Below, one piece after another: positions 43,991 to 56,079 of a stretch of DNA of 64,000 bases. Source of the DNA: Sycobia sp. Sy_11. Its lineage: Eukaryota; Arthropoda; Insecta; Hymenoptera; Epichrysomallidae. A program made the position numbers and the translations under genes. The stretch spans positions 434,001 through 498,000 of the forward strand of contig JACCIC010000272.1 in assembly GCA_018907035.1 (NCBI GenBank). The letters run 5' to 3'. Within the stretch, counting starts at the first letter, position 1, and every line of letters begins with the position of its first letter. Below the pieces are notes generated by a model that worked only from the letters and a program-made list of their open reading frames with translations, was not told where the DNA came from and ran no database searches.

Positions 43991-46220
43991 TTTTTATGCC
44001 ATATAGTTTAATAAGAATAAATTTAACTTTGCATTTTGAATATAAAATTGCCTTTATTAATGTTTTGTAAAAGATCCTAATCACAATTTCTCCTTCCTCC
44101 TCAATAATGAGACATTATTATTATTAGTTTTAATTCTTAATCTGTCAAAAACATCAATAGGATTTCCTGGCTTCAGGGTGAATTAATGATGGGAAGGTTT
44201 TCCCCGAAATCTCGATGTTGAGGAAAAATCTATTTTCCTCATCTTATACCGTGGCTGTGGGATGTGCATCCGTAATTGTTGTTGTTTTTGGTAGCCTGCT
44301 GTATGTATGGGTCGAGGTGGGGGAAGTTTTGCGGTAGTTGTTGGTCGTATGTCTGTGGTGCTTTCTGTTGCTTTGGGTAGTCGATTCGTAAGGAGTTTCA
44401 GGATAGACTCCGTTTTCCTGTTCCCCCACTTAACTTTGGTACGGTACTTTCTCTGCAATTACTACAGCACCTCTGTTTCCATTCTGGGCACTTGTCTGCT
44501 CACTGTTCTAATCTTTTACAGGTCCAACATATCCTGGTATCTACGTTTTCGTCGTTATTCATTTACTTATTCTAATACTGAATTGTTAATTATTTTATTA
44601 TTGTTGGTTAATTCATTATTTATTGTGTTTTATACACGGTTATTATCTATTTATTGTTATTCTAGTAAATTTATTTTAGCTGATTTTATTTTGTGGAGAA
44701 AGAAAAGAAAGCGATTGAATTTGTAAAAAAAAAAAAAATCATTTTTTGATAATTGAATAAAAAAAAATTTTATTCACTTAAAATATTAAATATTAATTAA
44801 TTAATTAAAATTAATTCAACTTAAATAGATTGAAATTTTTATAAATATGTTAATTATTTCTATTTAGCAGTGAAAGCCAAAAAGAAAAAATTAATAAAAT
44901 AAGTATCGAGTACTATTACTTGATTCTATCAATACCAGTATTTAATTATTTCAATATCACTGATTATTATTTCATTGTATAATTATTTATTAATTATTGT
45001 TTATTTATATATTTGGTGCGTTGATACTATTACACGTTAACGTTGCTTCCTGATGAATATATTGGTTTGACAATAAATCATTTGTTATATCACCAGTTTT
45101 TATAATCACATCTATTTCTTTATTGTTTGAGGGCTATTTTTAATTATTTAAATATGTTTCATTGTTCATAGTATCTGTGTTGATATATTCTGACTGTCTT
45201 CTTAATATTTTCTGATATTATCATTCTATGATTAGCATAAGAAGTTATATTACCTTCATACTGACTAAACGTCGACTTTCTAATATTTTTGCCAAGTTAT
45301 TTTAAGAAAATTTCTGAATTTCTATAAAATCCTTTTGGATTTTGTTTTTCCTCATTGTGCTTGATTTATGCAACTACCAGAAATTCAGATTGGAAAAATT
45401 TTGTCTCCATCTATCACTTTTCCTATTTTTAATTTTTCTTACATTCCATGCCTGTATATACGTCCATACTCTTGTATAGGTTAGAATGCTTCTTGTTGGT
45501 ATAGGACATCTGAGTATATCCTTGTACTTGCAAGATATGTAGCTACTTGCTATTTTCTCATCTACCTATTCGCACCAAGTATGCCAATTATCTATTTAGT
45601 CTGTGAAGTGCTTATACTAGATATGTGCTTCTCAAGGCAAATTTACTGTATTAATATTTTCCACAAGAAACTTAGATGTCTATTGAATCCTCCTAGATTA
45701 AATTATAGATTCTATCGTTATCTATATTTCTACTCGGTCTATCTTGAAAAATACAGGATTTCAGTATCTTGGCCTTTTTCAGCTTATGATAATAGCGTTC
45801 CAAGCCACCACGTGTAGCTACATACACCTAAGGTGGTTCCGGTTTGTATTTTTTTGTCATTAAAGACCTCTCACTGTTTTTGTAGAGTATTTTATAGGCA
45901 GACGAGTGATGAAGTCAACCAAGAAGGAGAATTCTAATACACTTTTCTAGTTAAGAAAGAGGAATGCATGCGATAGTTAAACATGTATATTCATACAAGT
46001 ACATGTAGCACAACCGGTAGGGAGAAAACTAAACAGATAGTCAGAAAAGGATAAATTGTATTCAGAATCATATAACGTGTAACATATATTTATGAATTTT
46101 AAACAAAATTATACTAGTGCATTAAATACCTCGAGCCTGTATTACATTCATACTGTTAAATTTATACTCAACTGCTATTAAATTTTTTTTCTCTTGCTTT
46201 TCTATGCAAAGTTCAAGTAA
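43991..46220. other. 2.2 kb without a recognisable gene
   Basis: Antisense-overlapping frames at 44183-44458 (minus, 91 codons, basic) and 44307-44726 (plus, 139 codons, hydrophobic C-terminal half) show no domain I know. They lie where the BEL 3' LTR or env would be. A 78-codon frame at 45581 is likely incidental. Confidence 0.45.
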
Positions 46221-46369
46221 AGTTTGTTAATAATTTATTTAGAATTATTTCTTATATTTTTACAAAAATGCGATGCATATGTAAGAGGAACAAGAAAGAA
46301 TATGTGACAACAAAAAAAGTATATATATATCTCTAACTTTCTATATTTCTTTGTCCTTCTTTCTCCTTC

Positions 46370-47320
46370 TCTTATAAAATGGTTCTTTATGCCAAATGAT
46401 ACTGAATATAGTTTGTGACGACAAATTATATTTTTATTTTTATACATCCTATTAACTTCAATGATGGTAAAATATTGTTCTTTACTAACAATCTCGAAAC
46501 TATGTATATATAAATAAAATATATCATCACTTCTGCATAAAAATCCATCCATCGTCTGTTTAAAAAATATGCTATGCACATACATTTTGCTTGAATTTCA
46601 GTTGACATCATTACGAAAATATTCACAGTTTTTAATTGAAAAAACGGAAAGATCCAGGCATGAGAAAATTAATTTTTCTGGGAAGACTCGTGTTGGTACG
46701 GTAAAATACGATATCTAGGTCTTTCCGAAAGACTTCTACGGGGAGTATTGTGTTTAGTCATTAGGAAGCGATGCTAGCTTTCTCGGGACGACTTCTACTG
46801 GGACTATCGTGTTTAGTTGGTAGAAAACGATGTTTAGGTATGTCGGGACAACTTCTGCAGGGAGTTTCATATTCGGATCATAGAATGCAATTTCCAGGTC
46901 TTATGGAACGACTTTTACAGGAAGTTTCATAGTCAGACGGTAGAAGATGATGTTCAGGTATGCCGCGACGATATCTACGGGGAGTATCGTGTTTTGTTGG
47001 TAGAAAACGATGTTCATGTATGTCGGGACAACTTCTACGGGGAGTTTCGTGTTCGGATGATAGAATGCGATTTCCAGGTGTTTTTGAATGACTTCTATGG
47101 GGAATTTCGTATATAGTTGGTGGGAAACAAAATCCAGGTATGTCAGTACGACTTCTATGAAGAAATTCCTATTCTATCATTCGAACACTTCTATCATTCG
47201 TCCCGAGACATTGCCTATAGTCCGAACATGATACTTTCTGATAACGTCGTCTAAGACACTTGGACATCTTTTCTACCGTTTGAACTCGAAAGTACAATTT
47301 TCTCCATTGAAGCCATATTT

Positions 47321-47335
<15 letters not shown>
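46370..47335 (+). mobile_element. Helentron-like element, internal fragment with minisatellite
   Basis: aatgatactgaatatagttt and the following 300 bp match the middle of the elements at 8537-10097 and (inverted) 53500-53870. The minisatellite (46700-47250) follows, then cgaaagtacaattttctcca as at 9868. Neither the 5' head nor the 3' hairpin/CTAG was found. The element breaks off in TA repeats. Confidence 0.7.
46700..47250. repeat. 60-bp minisatellite, second locus
   Basis: About eight diverged units with the gacttctacggggagt / gatgtccaggtatgtcggga pattern, followed by inverted units from about 47165, the same orientation switch as in the first locus. Frames here are broken by stops, so open coding frames are not preserved. 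Confidence 0.85.
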
Positions 47336-47460
<125 letters not shown>

Positions 47461-48263
47461 ATATTCTTTGAATCTTTGTAAAGGGTGTCATACTTTAAAA
47501 TTGATATATTTTTTTACCTTTGATTCAATTATTTCCTGAAAATATTTAACTTTTAAAATGATATTATACGTATTGTACATTCTATATTCTACATTCTAGT
47601 AGTAGGTACAGCGATTTTTTCTGTTATTGAAAATCTGCTACATTTCTTATATATATTATGTTATTTATAAAAGATTAGTTTACTTTAAATATATTTTTCA
47701 TATTATTTTACTTAAAAAATTGTACAATAATAATTGAATTAAGGAGTTAAAATACCATGTCAAATTTTTACAAAATATATAGTTAATAGCTTAGTAACAT
47801 AAATCAAAAATTCCTTCAAATTGGTAATATATAGATACACACCTGTAGTAAAGTATTATTTGCAGTCTTAAGAATCTTCTTCATTTCGAAATCGATTCAT
47901 GTACTATTAATAAATGGACAAGCCTAGGAAAGGGATATATTTTCAATAATATTATAATAAGATTAAATTATAAAGAAACAATTTATTGGCGTTTTATGCA
48001 TCTTGTTCTGCACGCTCTTAATTCTTTTCGATATGGTGACAGTGGCAAGTTGCATGAAAAAAATACTTTTTTAAAATTATTGGGAATATATTGATGCTTT
48101 TTTCAATTCTTTATCTGTAAGATATGGTGTATCAAAATTAAAACTGTCTGTACATATTAGGAAAGAATGTTTAAAACTATTCTGAAAAAAGTAATTAGAA
48201 TGTAGTTGGATTTTCGAATCTTGAGCACAAACGGGATTGAATTACTTAAAAGTTCAAGAGTTA
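47461..48263. other. AT-rich DNA, nothing recognised
   Basis: No gene seen. Confidence 0.5.
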
Positions 48264-48669
48264 TGTTCAGCGCTTAACTCACTATACGTAAAATCGTGCA
48301 TTATATTGATCGCTTAAGATCTATTATGTATTTGTTTATATAAACTAGTCCTCGGTCAACAGATTAGCTTTCGCCGCATTCCATAAGTGTGACGTTCGCG
48401 GTTTTCAGTGCAATTCGGCACTCTAGATTTTTCGGTTGCGTACACAACACACATCCGTTAGTCAGTCAGTACAATCAGTACAAGTACATTACACACATAA
48501 TTATATTTTGTTAAGTTTGTTCATTTTAATACATTTTCTCGTTTTTTATTTATATATAGAAAAATAATGGAATAAATTTATTTCAAACTCCTTTCGTAAT
48601 CGTAACGCTATTTCTGTTTAGTTGTTCCTTTTCGCTAAGTTTTATAATTAAGCATTCGATGAGTGACCA
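48264..48669 (+). mobile_element. solo-LTR-like repeat, copy 1 (~405 bp)
   Basis: Starts TGTTCAGCGC and runs parallel to 58581-58982 (tgatcgcttaagatctatta, gctttcgccgcatt, tttcgtaatcgtaacgctat). It has a TATA-like tttatataaa near 48340 and AATAAA near 48571, as expected of a small LTR. It ends near tgacca at 48669. No clear target duplication was seen, so this copy's end is uncertain. Confidence 0.65.
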
Positions 48670-49845
48670 ATAAAAATTTTTTGCAAGAACCTGCATCTCA
48701 AAATGAAGCGCGGCGATAGTATTAAATAATTGAGCTAGAAATATCTATATATGATATCATTTTTTAAGAAATAGCAAACCAATCTAAACTTGACCTTTTA
48801 TAATAGTAGATAATTTTTTACAGCTTTTATATGTAAAAATAATGGATACCAATTTCAGGTTTTGGTTTGAAAATGTGTTTTTCGCAAATATAACATGAAT
48901 TTTTAAGAATTTTGATGGACTTGCTCTAAAAGCTCATAATTTAAATACATTAACTCAGACCATATTGATGGCATCTATTTCAAATTTATTCAGTTTACAT
49001 TATAATTTGTAATCTATTGTTGAAAGTAAATGAAAATAAATATTATTACTCATTTTAAGTTATATTATTAATAAAGTCTTTTAACTGACATCGATTTTCA
49101 AAAAACTATTTTAATTTGATATTCTAATCTAAAAAATCTACTTTTAAAAATAATGTGACTATTAGATCCTAAGTTATCAAATATTTTTAAAATATATAAA
49201 TTTTATAGCGTGTGGTCCAGCTGCATTTCCAATTTTCCCACTAATAGACAAATTAACTTTACTAGTGATTGGTTTAGCCAATTAAAAAAATTTATAGGTA
49301 TTTACTCTTTAGAGTATCACTTGTATTCTTCATTCGATTATCTCAAAAATATATTATATAAAAATGTTGTATCTATGTTAGATCAGCAGTTATTAAATAT
49401 GTAAGATGCAATACGCGTGTTAAAATTTCTCAGATACTCGTATATATTTTCTAATTGTAAAATTTAGTATATTATATAACGGCTTAGTATATTATATAAG
49501 CGACATTTTTATTGATTCGGTTTATGATGAGGATGATTAAAAGGCTTTTTAAATTCTTAAAATTGGATGAGCCTATCACTTGCAATTGGAGCAAAGTTGA
49601 TTTTCCTACCACTGGAAGATTGAGAACTACAGCGTAGGTCCCGGATTGGTACTCTGCATAACTTGAACGCGGAAATCTGTAATAATTTTGTATCGAATAG
49701 ATGCACCATCTTTTTTAAAAATAGACTTTTAGATAAAAGAATACAAAATACAATAATATTTATCACAATTTATTTCAGTTTGGTGCAGGGATGTTCTATT
49801 TATTTAACAAGTTCATTGTTTATACTTTTAAGTTTTTAAATTAAA
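48670..49845. other. AT-rich DNA, nothing recognised
   Basis: Short frames at 49210-49404 (plus) and 49557-49766 (minus) lack domains. Confidence 0.5.
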
Positions 49846-49930
49846 AAATATTTCTATTGATCTTGCAGTCCAATTAAATGAATTAAAACGAATGCATAAT
49901 AATATTTATACAAATTTATATCAACATTAA

Positions 49931-51920
49931 TATTCGGGGTGTCCAAAAAGTCCCGGAACACCTCAATAATTTCCAGGTAAACTGATTTTGGACAAAGACA
50001 ACGTCAATCTAGAGGTAACTTTTGTCATGGAATTTAATAGTGACTTTGGATTTGACCTTGGATTTGACTTTGAAGGTTATTTCAAGGTCAACTTTCTTTT
50101 GGGAACCTCTATTTTTGAGAATGTTTTGTTTTGTATACCCTACCTTTTCAGTAACCCCAAAAAAAAATAATCAAGAGATGTTAAGTTAGGTGATTTAGCT
50201 TTCCATTTTATAGTATATCTTCGCTCTATCGATCGATTGAAAAATACTTTATCTAGGAAATTACGAACGTGTCGCGCATAGTGGAGTTCTGTACTATCCC
50301 GTTAAAACCATGTATTCCCAAAGCTGGCCCCAGCTTTTTCTCTAATTGCAGGAATTATTTGATTTCGTAGTTTATCTTCATAGTTTTGTGCATTTAAGTT
50401 ACCATCAATAAAAAAGTCCTATGATTCTGTTGTTGAGAATTCCAGCCCAAACAATTAATTTTTCTGGATATTGTGATTTGTCTTCTCTAGTCCTTTATTT
50501 AAGCTTCCATCAAGTTGAAAAGTTGCCTCATCTGAGAATGCTTTATATGAAAAATTATTGAGGATTTTTAATTATACGTTCCATCATGTCTTCACAAAAT
50601 TCAACACGACGATCGAAATCACCTTCATTCAACTTATGAACCAGATAAACCTTAAATGGATGGAATTTGGCTTTTTTAAACATTTTATGTACTGACGATT
50701 TGACAACATCATTTTCTTGACTAACTCTACGAATAGAATTATGAAGTTTAATAAAGTCTCTTAATTTGATCCTGAATTTGGTCTACGTAGATCAGTGATA
50801 GTACTGTCATCATTAAGTCTTGTAATGGTTCTTCACTTGATTGAAAATGATATTGGAGTTCTAGCAACTCTAAGAGTTGCGTTGGGAAGATTCATTACTC
50901 CCCTAACAGATCCTATAATTTCCTCTCTCATCATAAAAATTAATATTCCTTCTCTTTTAGTAAGTCGATTCATTTGAACTAATCTACCAAATTAAACCTT
51001 ATCCAAACACCGATCACAAAGATCAAGAATTAATTTTAATACGATCAAGTGTAAAAACTATCCGATTCTGTTATTACAGTGAAGTGCACAAACTTGAAAC
51101 GGAGAAAAATGTTTTCAAAAAAATTTAAATAGTAATTTATTTTGAAGCTCTACTGCTTATTTACTTATTAATGATATTTTAAATTAATAGAAATATTTCG
51201 TATGTAAAATAAATTCTAAGTTCAATACTTGTTTAAATTCCAGTTCAAAATCACGTTCAAAATTATAAAGCTTCATTTTATCAATTTTAATTAAATTTTT
51301 AAAAAAAAGACTGATTTTTATTTACTTTTTTATTAATTTTTAATGAATTCAAGATTTACATGTTGCGCTATTTTTATTTTTTAGCTTATTTTTAGTTTTA
51401 GTTTATAAGGCCAGGGGAATTACGTTAAACAAGCACTCCAAAGAGAACAGATTTTACTACGACCACGCCGTTGTTCCTGGGTAATGCTAAAAGTAAATAA
51501 GAAAATTCAAAGTAAAATGTCCTTGAAGTGCATTGTCGAGGCCGTGCAGAGCGTCACTGTTGCATGCACCTTTATAAAAGTAATAGCTTCTGTGGTATAA
51601 AAATTGACATTTTCCTATGCTAAGAGGTTTCCAGACCTTGTTCGAGGTTAAATGACCTTGTGTGACCATCAAGGTCATCCTTGACCCATGACTTGAGCAC
51701 ATGTTTGTACGTAAAATTTTCTGCTCTTTCAATTTACGTTGTCAAAAATAGGGGTTCCTATTCGAAAAGACAAAGTTGACCTTGAAATAACCTTGAAAGT
51801 CCAATCCAAAGTCACTATTAAATTCCTTAACAAAATTTATCTCTAGATTGACCTTGACCTTGTCCAAAATCAGTTTACCTGGAAAATTATTAAGGTGTTC
51901 TGGGACTTTTAGGCCACCCT
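49931..51920. mobile_element. Tc1/IS630-like DNA transposon with ~200-bp TIRs
   Basis: The left end ggggtgtccaaaaagtcccg continues aataatttccaggtaaactg. The right end, reversed, reads agggtggcctaaaagtccca and then aataattttccaggtaaact. The inverted similarity extends about 200 bp on each side. TA lies just outside both ends, as expected for Tc1/mariner-type targets. The element sits inside a Penelope tail, so it is younger than that insertion. The transposase on the minus strand is broken. Confidence 0.85.
50140..50985 (-). pseudogene. Tc1/IS630-like transposase, broken
   Basis: Minus-strand pieces in order: MNRLTKREGILIFMMREEII at the start (50973); VSQENDVVKSSVHKMFKKAK; FHPFKVYLVHKLNEGDFDRR and VEFCEDMMERI (about 50690-50580); a stop-rich part; YPEKLIVWAGILNNRIIGLF (about 50470); then HYARHVRNFLDKVFF and SPNLTSLDYFFLG (about 50290-50160), whose last Asp is the third catalytic residue. 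This matches the IS630-related DDE transposases common in insects. Several frameshifts and stops. Confidence 0.8.
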
Positions 51921-52175
51921 ATATATCCATATATAATTAATTAAAAATTATAATGACAGTCTAACTGTCCTTGTTTAAAATCACCCCTATAGCATAATCT
52001 GAAATAAACATATATTAGCGGAAAACAATTCTTTATTAATAAAGTGCAATATAATTTTATACAAAGCGCATTATAATTTTCAATTAATTATATGTTGATA
52101 TAAATATATGTAGATATTATTATGTATTAATTTTAATTTATTTAATTGCACTATAAAACCAATAGAAATATTTAT

Positions 52176-52810
52176 TAATTTATTAAAATACAGTCGACAT
52201 AAGCACAATTAAAGTATTCTAAATTTTTAACTGAAAAAATTTTTTTTAATTCACTTACAAATATTACATAATAATGCATGTCAATCAACAATGTTCAGAA
52301 TAGATGTGATTAATCTATTTTGAGAATCAATTTCGAATATGAAGCTTTTAGAGTAAATTTACCAATGTTTTCAAAGTTTATGTGTGGATATGTTCAAAAA
52401 AAAATTTTTTCACAAAATCCGAAAATTTTCAAGTATCGAATTATTTTCACAAAATTTGTGCAATTGCAGTAAAAGAATAGCCCCTATACAGTTTTTGATG
52501 ACGATATATTGACAGTGATACTTTATAGAAAATTAACTTGAAACAACAAAAATTTTGATTTATATATATTGGCCAGTTTAAATATTAAAATCATATATAT
52601 AAACTTTACGTCAAAATTTTGCAAATTATATAAACCTGTAAAAGAAGGAAACTGTGATAACATAAGCAGATGAGTATAAATAAAAATATGCGCGTCCTCA
52701 AAATATGCGATAGAATTTCTCTTGAACACGTGAAAGTGGACAATTTTATCTAAATCATAAATACCTTCATATCATAAATACCTTCATCGATATTACAGTC
52801 TTTATAATAT
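52176..52810. other. AT-rich DNA, nothing recognised
   Basis: A local duplication of catcataaataccttcat occurs at 52755-52790. No gene seen. Confidence 0.5.
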
Positions 52811-53000
52811 AACTAGCATCTCCCGTCTCGGCTTCGCCCGAGACAATAATTTAACCGATTTCATAAACAATTCAATAATATCTAAGTCAAAAGTACTTTT
52901 GATATAAAAATCTATATTACTTATCGTCGCTTCTGTATAAAATGCTGCTTCAATGTAGCATCCAGTTCAAAAAGTTGATATGTTGCTGACTATTTTATAC

Positions 53001-53006
53001 AACACA

Positions 53007-53038
<32 letters not shown>
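53001..53038. repeat. (CA)n microsatellite
   Basis: acacacacac with one interruption (cata). Confidence 0.9.
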
Positions 53039-53089
53039 TATAACATACAACTTCTATGGGAAAAATTGTACTTTTGAGTTGGAGCGGTA

Positions 53090-53410
53090 GAAAAAAATGT
53101 CTAAGTGTCTCGAGAGTACGGATAATATCATCTTCGGGCGATAGAATATATCTCGGGACGACTCTTACTGGGAGTGTGCGTGTTCGAATTATAGAATACG
53201 AATCTCTTCATAGAAGTCGTACTGACATACATGGACATTGTTGCCCCCCGACTATACACGACACTCCCCGTGGAAGTCGTTCCCAATCATCTGGACATCG
53301 TATTCTATCATCTCGAACACACGACTGCCTATAGAAATCGTCTTGAGGGAACGGGATATCGAAATCAACCGCTCATATACCCCAATACAATATTTCTCAG
53401 TAGAAATCGT
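53090..53410. repeat. 60-bp minisatellite, third locus
   Basis: Contains units in both orientations (gggacgactcttactgggag and ccccgtggaagtcgttccca). Frames of 61-122 codons on both strands (53056-53606) are by-products of the repeat and the adjoining (TA)n. Confidence 0.8.
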
Positions 53411-53413
53411 ATT

Positions 53414-53415
<2 letters not shown>

Positions 53416-53478
<63 letters not shown>
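53416..53478. repeat. (TA)n microsatellite
   Basis: About 63 bp inside the Helentron-like element, next to the minisatellite. Confidence 0.95.
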
Positions 53479-53480
<2 letters not shown>

Positions 53481-53919
53481 CGTATATACCCGTTTTTTAA
53501 ATTAAATACCAAAAATATTTTAGTAGTGGTGCCGACTAAATTCGATCAAAATGTTGGTATGCGAATAGCATATTTTTTAAGCCGACGATGGATATTGCCT
53601 TTTTAGATAGTATTATATATTTTTTTATACATTTTTATATTTTTTATACTTTTATAGTTTTATGCATTTTATATATCGTATACATTAATATACATAGTTT
53701 CGCGGTTGTTGATAAAGAACCCTACATTGCTATTATATAATTTCTTTTGTTCAAACTAAAAAAAAATCTCTTGTCACAATTCTGAAGTTAATATAATGTA
53801 TAAAAACAAAAATATAAATTGTCGTTACAAACTATATTCAGTATGATTTGGCATACAGAACCATTTTATAAGAGAAGGGAAAAGAAAGACAGACAGAGAG
53901 GGATACGATAAGGTATATA

Positions 53920-54240
53920 TAGATAAGGTATATATAGATTAGAATATAAGATTTAGTTTAGTCCCTGATGAGGAGCTGTAGCGAGCTCGAACCATTGGAC
54001 AGGTCTTCAATTAGGTAAGGTTGTTGGGGACAGTCAGACTGCACTTTACTAACAAAGATTTTTTTCAGCTAATATTTTATTTTCAGATTAGTCTACGGGG
54101 GTGAATGTAAACAAGGACAGTCTGACTGTCATTATAATTTTTAATTTAATTTTTACTTGAATTTTTATTTTATTTTTATTTTTATTTTTATTTTTAAAAT
54201 GAATTGATTGTAAGACCAATAAAAAAAATATTCATTAATT
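53920..54240 (+). mobile_element. Penelope-like tail, 5'-truncated solo copy
   Basis: Matches 29470-29875 from gattagaatataag to ttgtaagaccaataaaaa without any coding part, including the ribozyme-like core (CTGATGA at 53965-53971). In this copy GAAA is changed to GAAC (53989-53992), which would abolish hammerhead activity. Confidence 0.85.
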
Positions 54241-54532
54241 TCTATATGGGTAGTCGACATAAGTACAATTGAATTGTATTAATACTTTAAGCGGACTACT
54301 TTGAGTTGATGTTCGTGATTCAAGACGCCACCTAGTAACCGCTGGTGAAACTGTTTATTAAAATTATTAACTTAATTTATTGATGAAAGTAAAATGATTT
54401 TCAATAAAAAACATAGCCTATGTTCTTCCCAAGATAATATAGAATCTATATGTCAAATTTCAGAACAATCGGTTCAGTAGTTTTTTCGGTTATGGTGTAC
54501 AAACAAAAAAACGCTTTGTCTTTATAAATTAG

Positions 54533-54602
54533 TATGAGTATGATATGATATGATATGATATGATATGATATGATATGATATGTTATGATATGATATGATA
54601 TA
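54533..54602. repeat. (TGATA)n pentanucleotide repeat
   Basis: About thirteen units at the outer 5' edge of the inverted Helentron-like element. Shorter tatcatatcat and gatatgatat runs occur at the edges of the other two heads (8537-8551, 55310-55325, 55746-55763), so the repeat marks the element's start. Confidence 0.9.
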
Positions 54603-54604
54603 TT

Positions 54605-54800
54605 AACTAAAATAATGATAGTCAGATTGTTCTTGTTTATACTCAGTCCTGCAGAATCTTCAGTAGAAATTGTTACTACAATAAATTAAATTGGAAATTA
54701 AAAATTAAAAATAAAAATTAAATTAATAAAAAAGTAGAATAAAAAATAAAAATAATAAATAAAATAAAAATAATAAAAATAATATTCAATGTTAGTAAAG
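54605..54800 (-). mobile_element. Penelope-like tail fragment, diverged
   Basis: aatgatagtcagattgttct and tgtttatactcagtcctgca followed by an aaataaaaat array. It matches the inner part of the tail and is more diverged than the 26-29 kb copies. Confidence 0.6.
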
Positions 54801-55042
54801 GACAACGACTGCCTCTATCACCTTAAAATTAAATTTACCTTTATTGTCCGAACTCTCAATCCGCTAGTGTTCATCCTGAGGAACTCAACTTTAAATTTTA
54901 AATTATGTCTCCTATTAAACATTACATATCGAAATCTGTCAATGATTATATTTTTTATTATTAATAGAAAGTATAGTGGCGTTATACTAGAGCAAATTAA
55001 AAAATTATTTAAAATTTTTTATGTTATGACGCCCTAAAAATA

Positions 55043-55092
<50 letters not shown>

Positions 55093-55320
55093 AAAAGAGA
55101 AATATTTTATTAGTATATATGTTTCACCAGTTTCTAAAGTTTCGGTAACAACCAGAAACTCTTATCTCGGGCTATCCACCGTTGGGCCCATCCGGCGGTA
55201 CATTAGCTTACCGGCTCCGTACATCTATTCTCTAACAGTTGCATGTATACGCACCTAACGCACCGACATTTAGAAAGTTCGGTAAGGAAAATAACGTATC
55301 ATACTTCATATTATATCATA
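54801..55320. other. no gene; TA tract and a GC-rich patch
   Basis: (TA)n at 55051-55088. The patch 55140-55280 contains gctatccaccgttgggccca and ccggcggtacattagcttac, GC-rich against an AT background. It is not a recognisable tRNA or gene. Confidence 0.5.
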
Positions 55321-55760
55321 TCATATAATACTAATTTATAAAGAGAAAGCGTATTTTTGTTTGTACACGATAACCGAACAAACTACTGAACCAATTGCTC
55401 TAAAATTTCACATATAGATTTTACATTATCTTCGGAACGACATATGCTATGTTTTTTTATTGAAAATGATATTTTACTTTCATCAATAAATTCAGTTACT
55501 TAACCAGCGGACAGTAGGAGGCGTCTTGAATCACGAATATCAACTCATGACCGCTGGTGAAGACTTTTAAATTAATTTATTGATAAAAGTAAAATGATTT
55601 TTAATAACAAATAGAAACTATGTCCTTCAGAAGATAATATAGAAGCTATATGTGAAATACCAGAGCAATCGGTTGAGTAGTTTTTTGTTTATCGTGTACA
55701 AACAAAAACACGTCTTTTTATAAATTAATATAATATTATATTTTATGATATGACATGATA

Positions 55761-55810
<50 letters not shown>

Positions 55811-56071
55811 CATTTTATATAATTCGTGTAAACTAATTATAAATAAAAGTAACTGTTGTATATTAATTTTATCTCTTTTCATATACAAAAATATAAAATA
55901 AGTTGATTTTATAAATATCGATTATTTATAAATTATAAATGCACAAATATATATAGATATATAGTAATATAGATTTTTATTTATAGAGTTCTTTTTATTT
56001 AGATATTATTAAACTGTTTAAGAAATCGGTTAAATAATTATCTCGGGCGAAGACGAGACGGGGGATGCTAG
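55321..56071 (+). mobile_element. Helentron-like element with duplicated, inverted head
   Basis: A plus head (55321-55535, ctactgaaccaattgctct) is followed directly by a minus head (55545-55735), forming a palindrome of about 200-bp arms, then (TA)n (55764-55806). The 3' tail follows (55890-56071) with an imperfect hairpin TCTCG/CGAGA (56041-56058) and CTAG at 56068-56071. It lacks the middle and the minisatellite. Confidence 0.75.
55764..55806. repeat. (TA)n microsatellite
   Basis: About 43 bp inside the Helentron-like element. Confidence 0.95.
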
Positions 56072-56079
56072 TATAGGCG

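Larger units (their letters stand above)
49850..52175. mobile_element. Penelope-like tail fragments, inverted pair, split by a DNA transposon
   Basis: On the left, aaatatttctattgatcttg and cagtccaattaaatgaatta (49850-49890) match the outer end of the Penelope tail. After the Tc1-like insertion the minus-oriented tail resumes (aattataatgacagtctaac, caccc..tag, 51935-52060). On the right, accaatagaaatatttatta (52147-52166) is the same outer end inverted, so this is a second case of inverted Penelope tails. Confidence 0.6.
52813..54540 (-). mobile_element. complete Helentron-like element, interrupted by a Penelope tail
   Basis: Read on the minus strand: 5' head (54540-54295, gaaccgattgttctgaaatt), middle (53880-53500), (TA)n, minisatellite (53410-53090), and 3' tail with a perfect hairpin GTCTCGG/CCGAGAC around cttcgc (52825-52844) ending in CTAG (52813-52816). 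A plus-oriented Penelope tail (about 53920-54240) interrupts it between head and middle. A CA microsatellite (53001-53038) is inside the tail region. Confidence 0.8.

Noticed and set aside
44307..44726. 139-codon plus-strand frame as a BEL env or membrane protein
   Set aside because: The hydrophobicity comes from TTA/ATT-rich sequence. There is no cysteine pattern or domain, and an antisense frame overlaps it.
55140..55280. tRNA or small structured RNA gene
   Set aside because: GC-rich with some pairing (ccgttgggcccatccggcgg), but no acceptor stem, T-loop motif or anticodon arm could be laid out.
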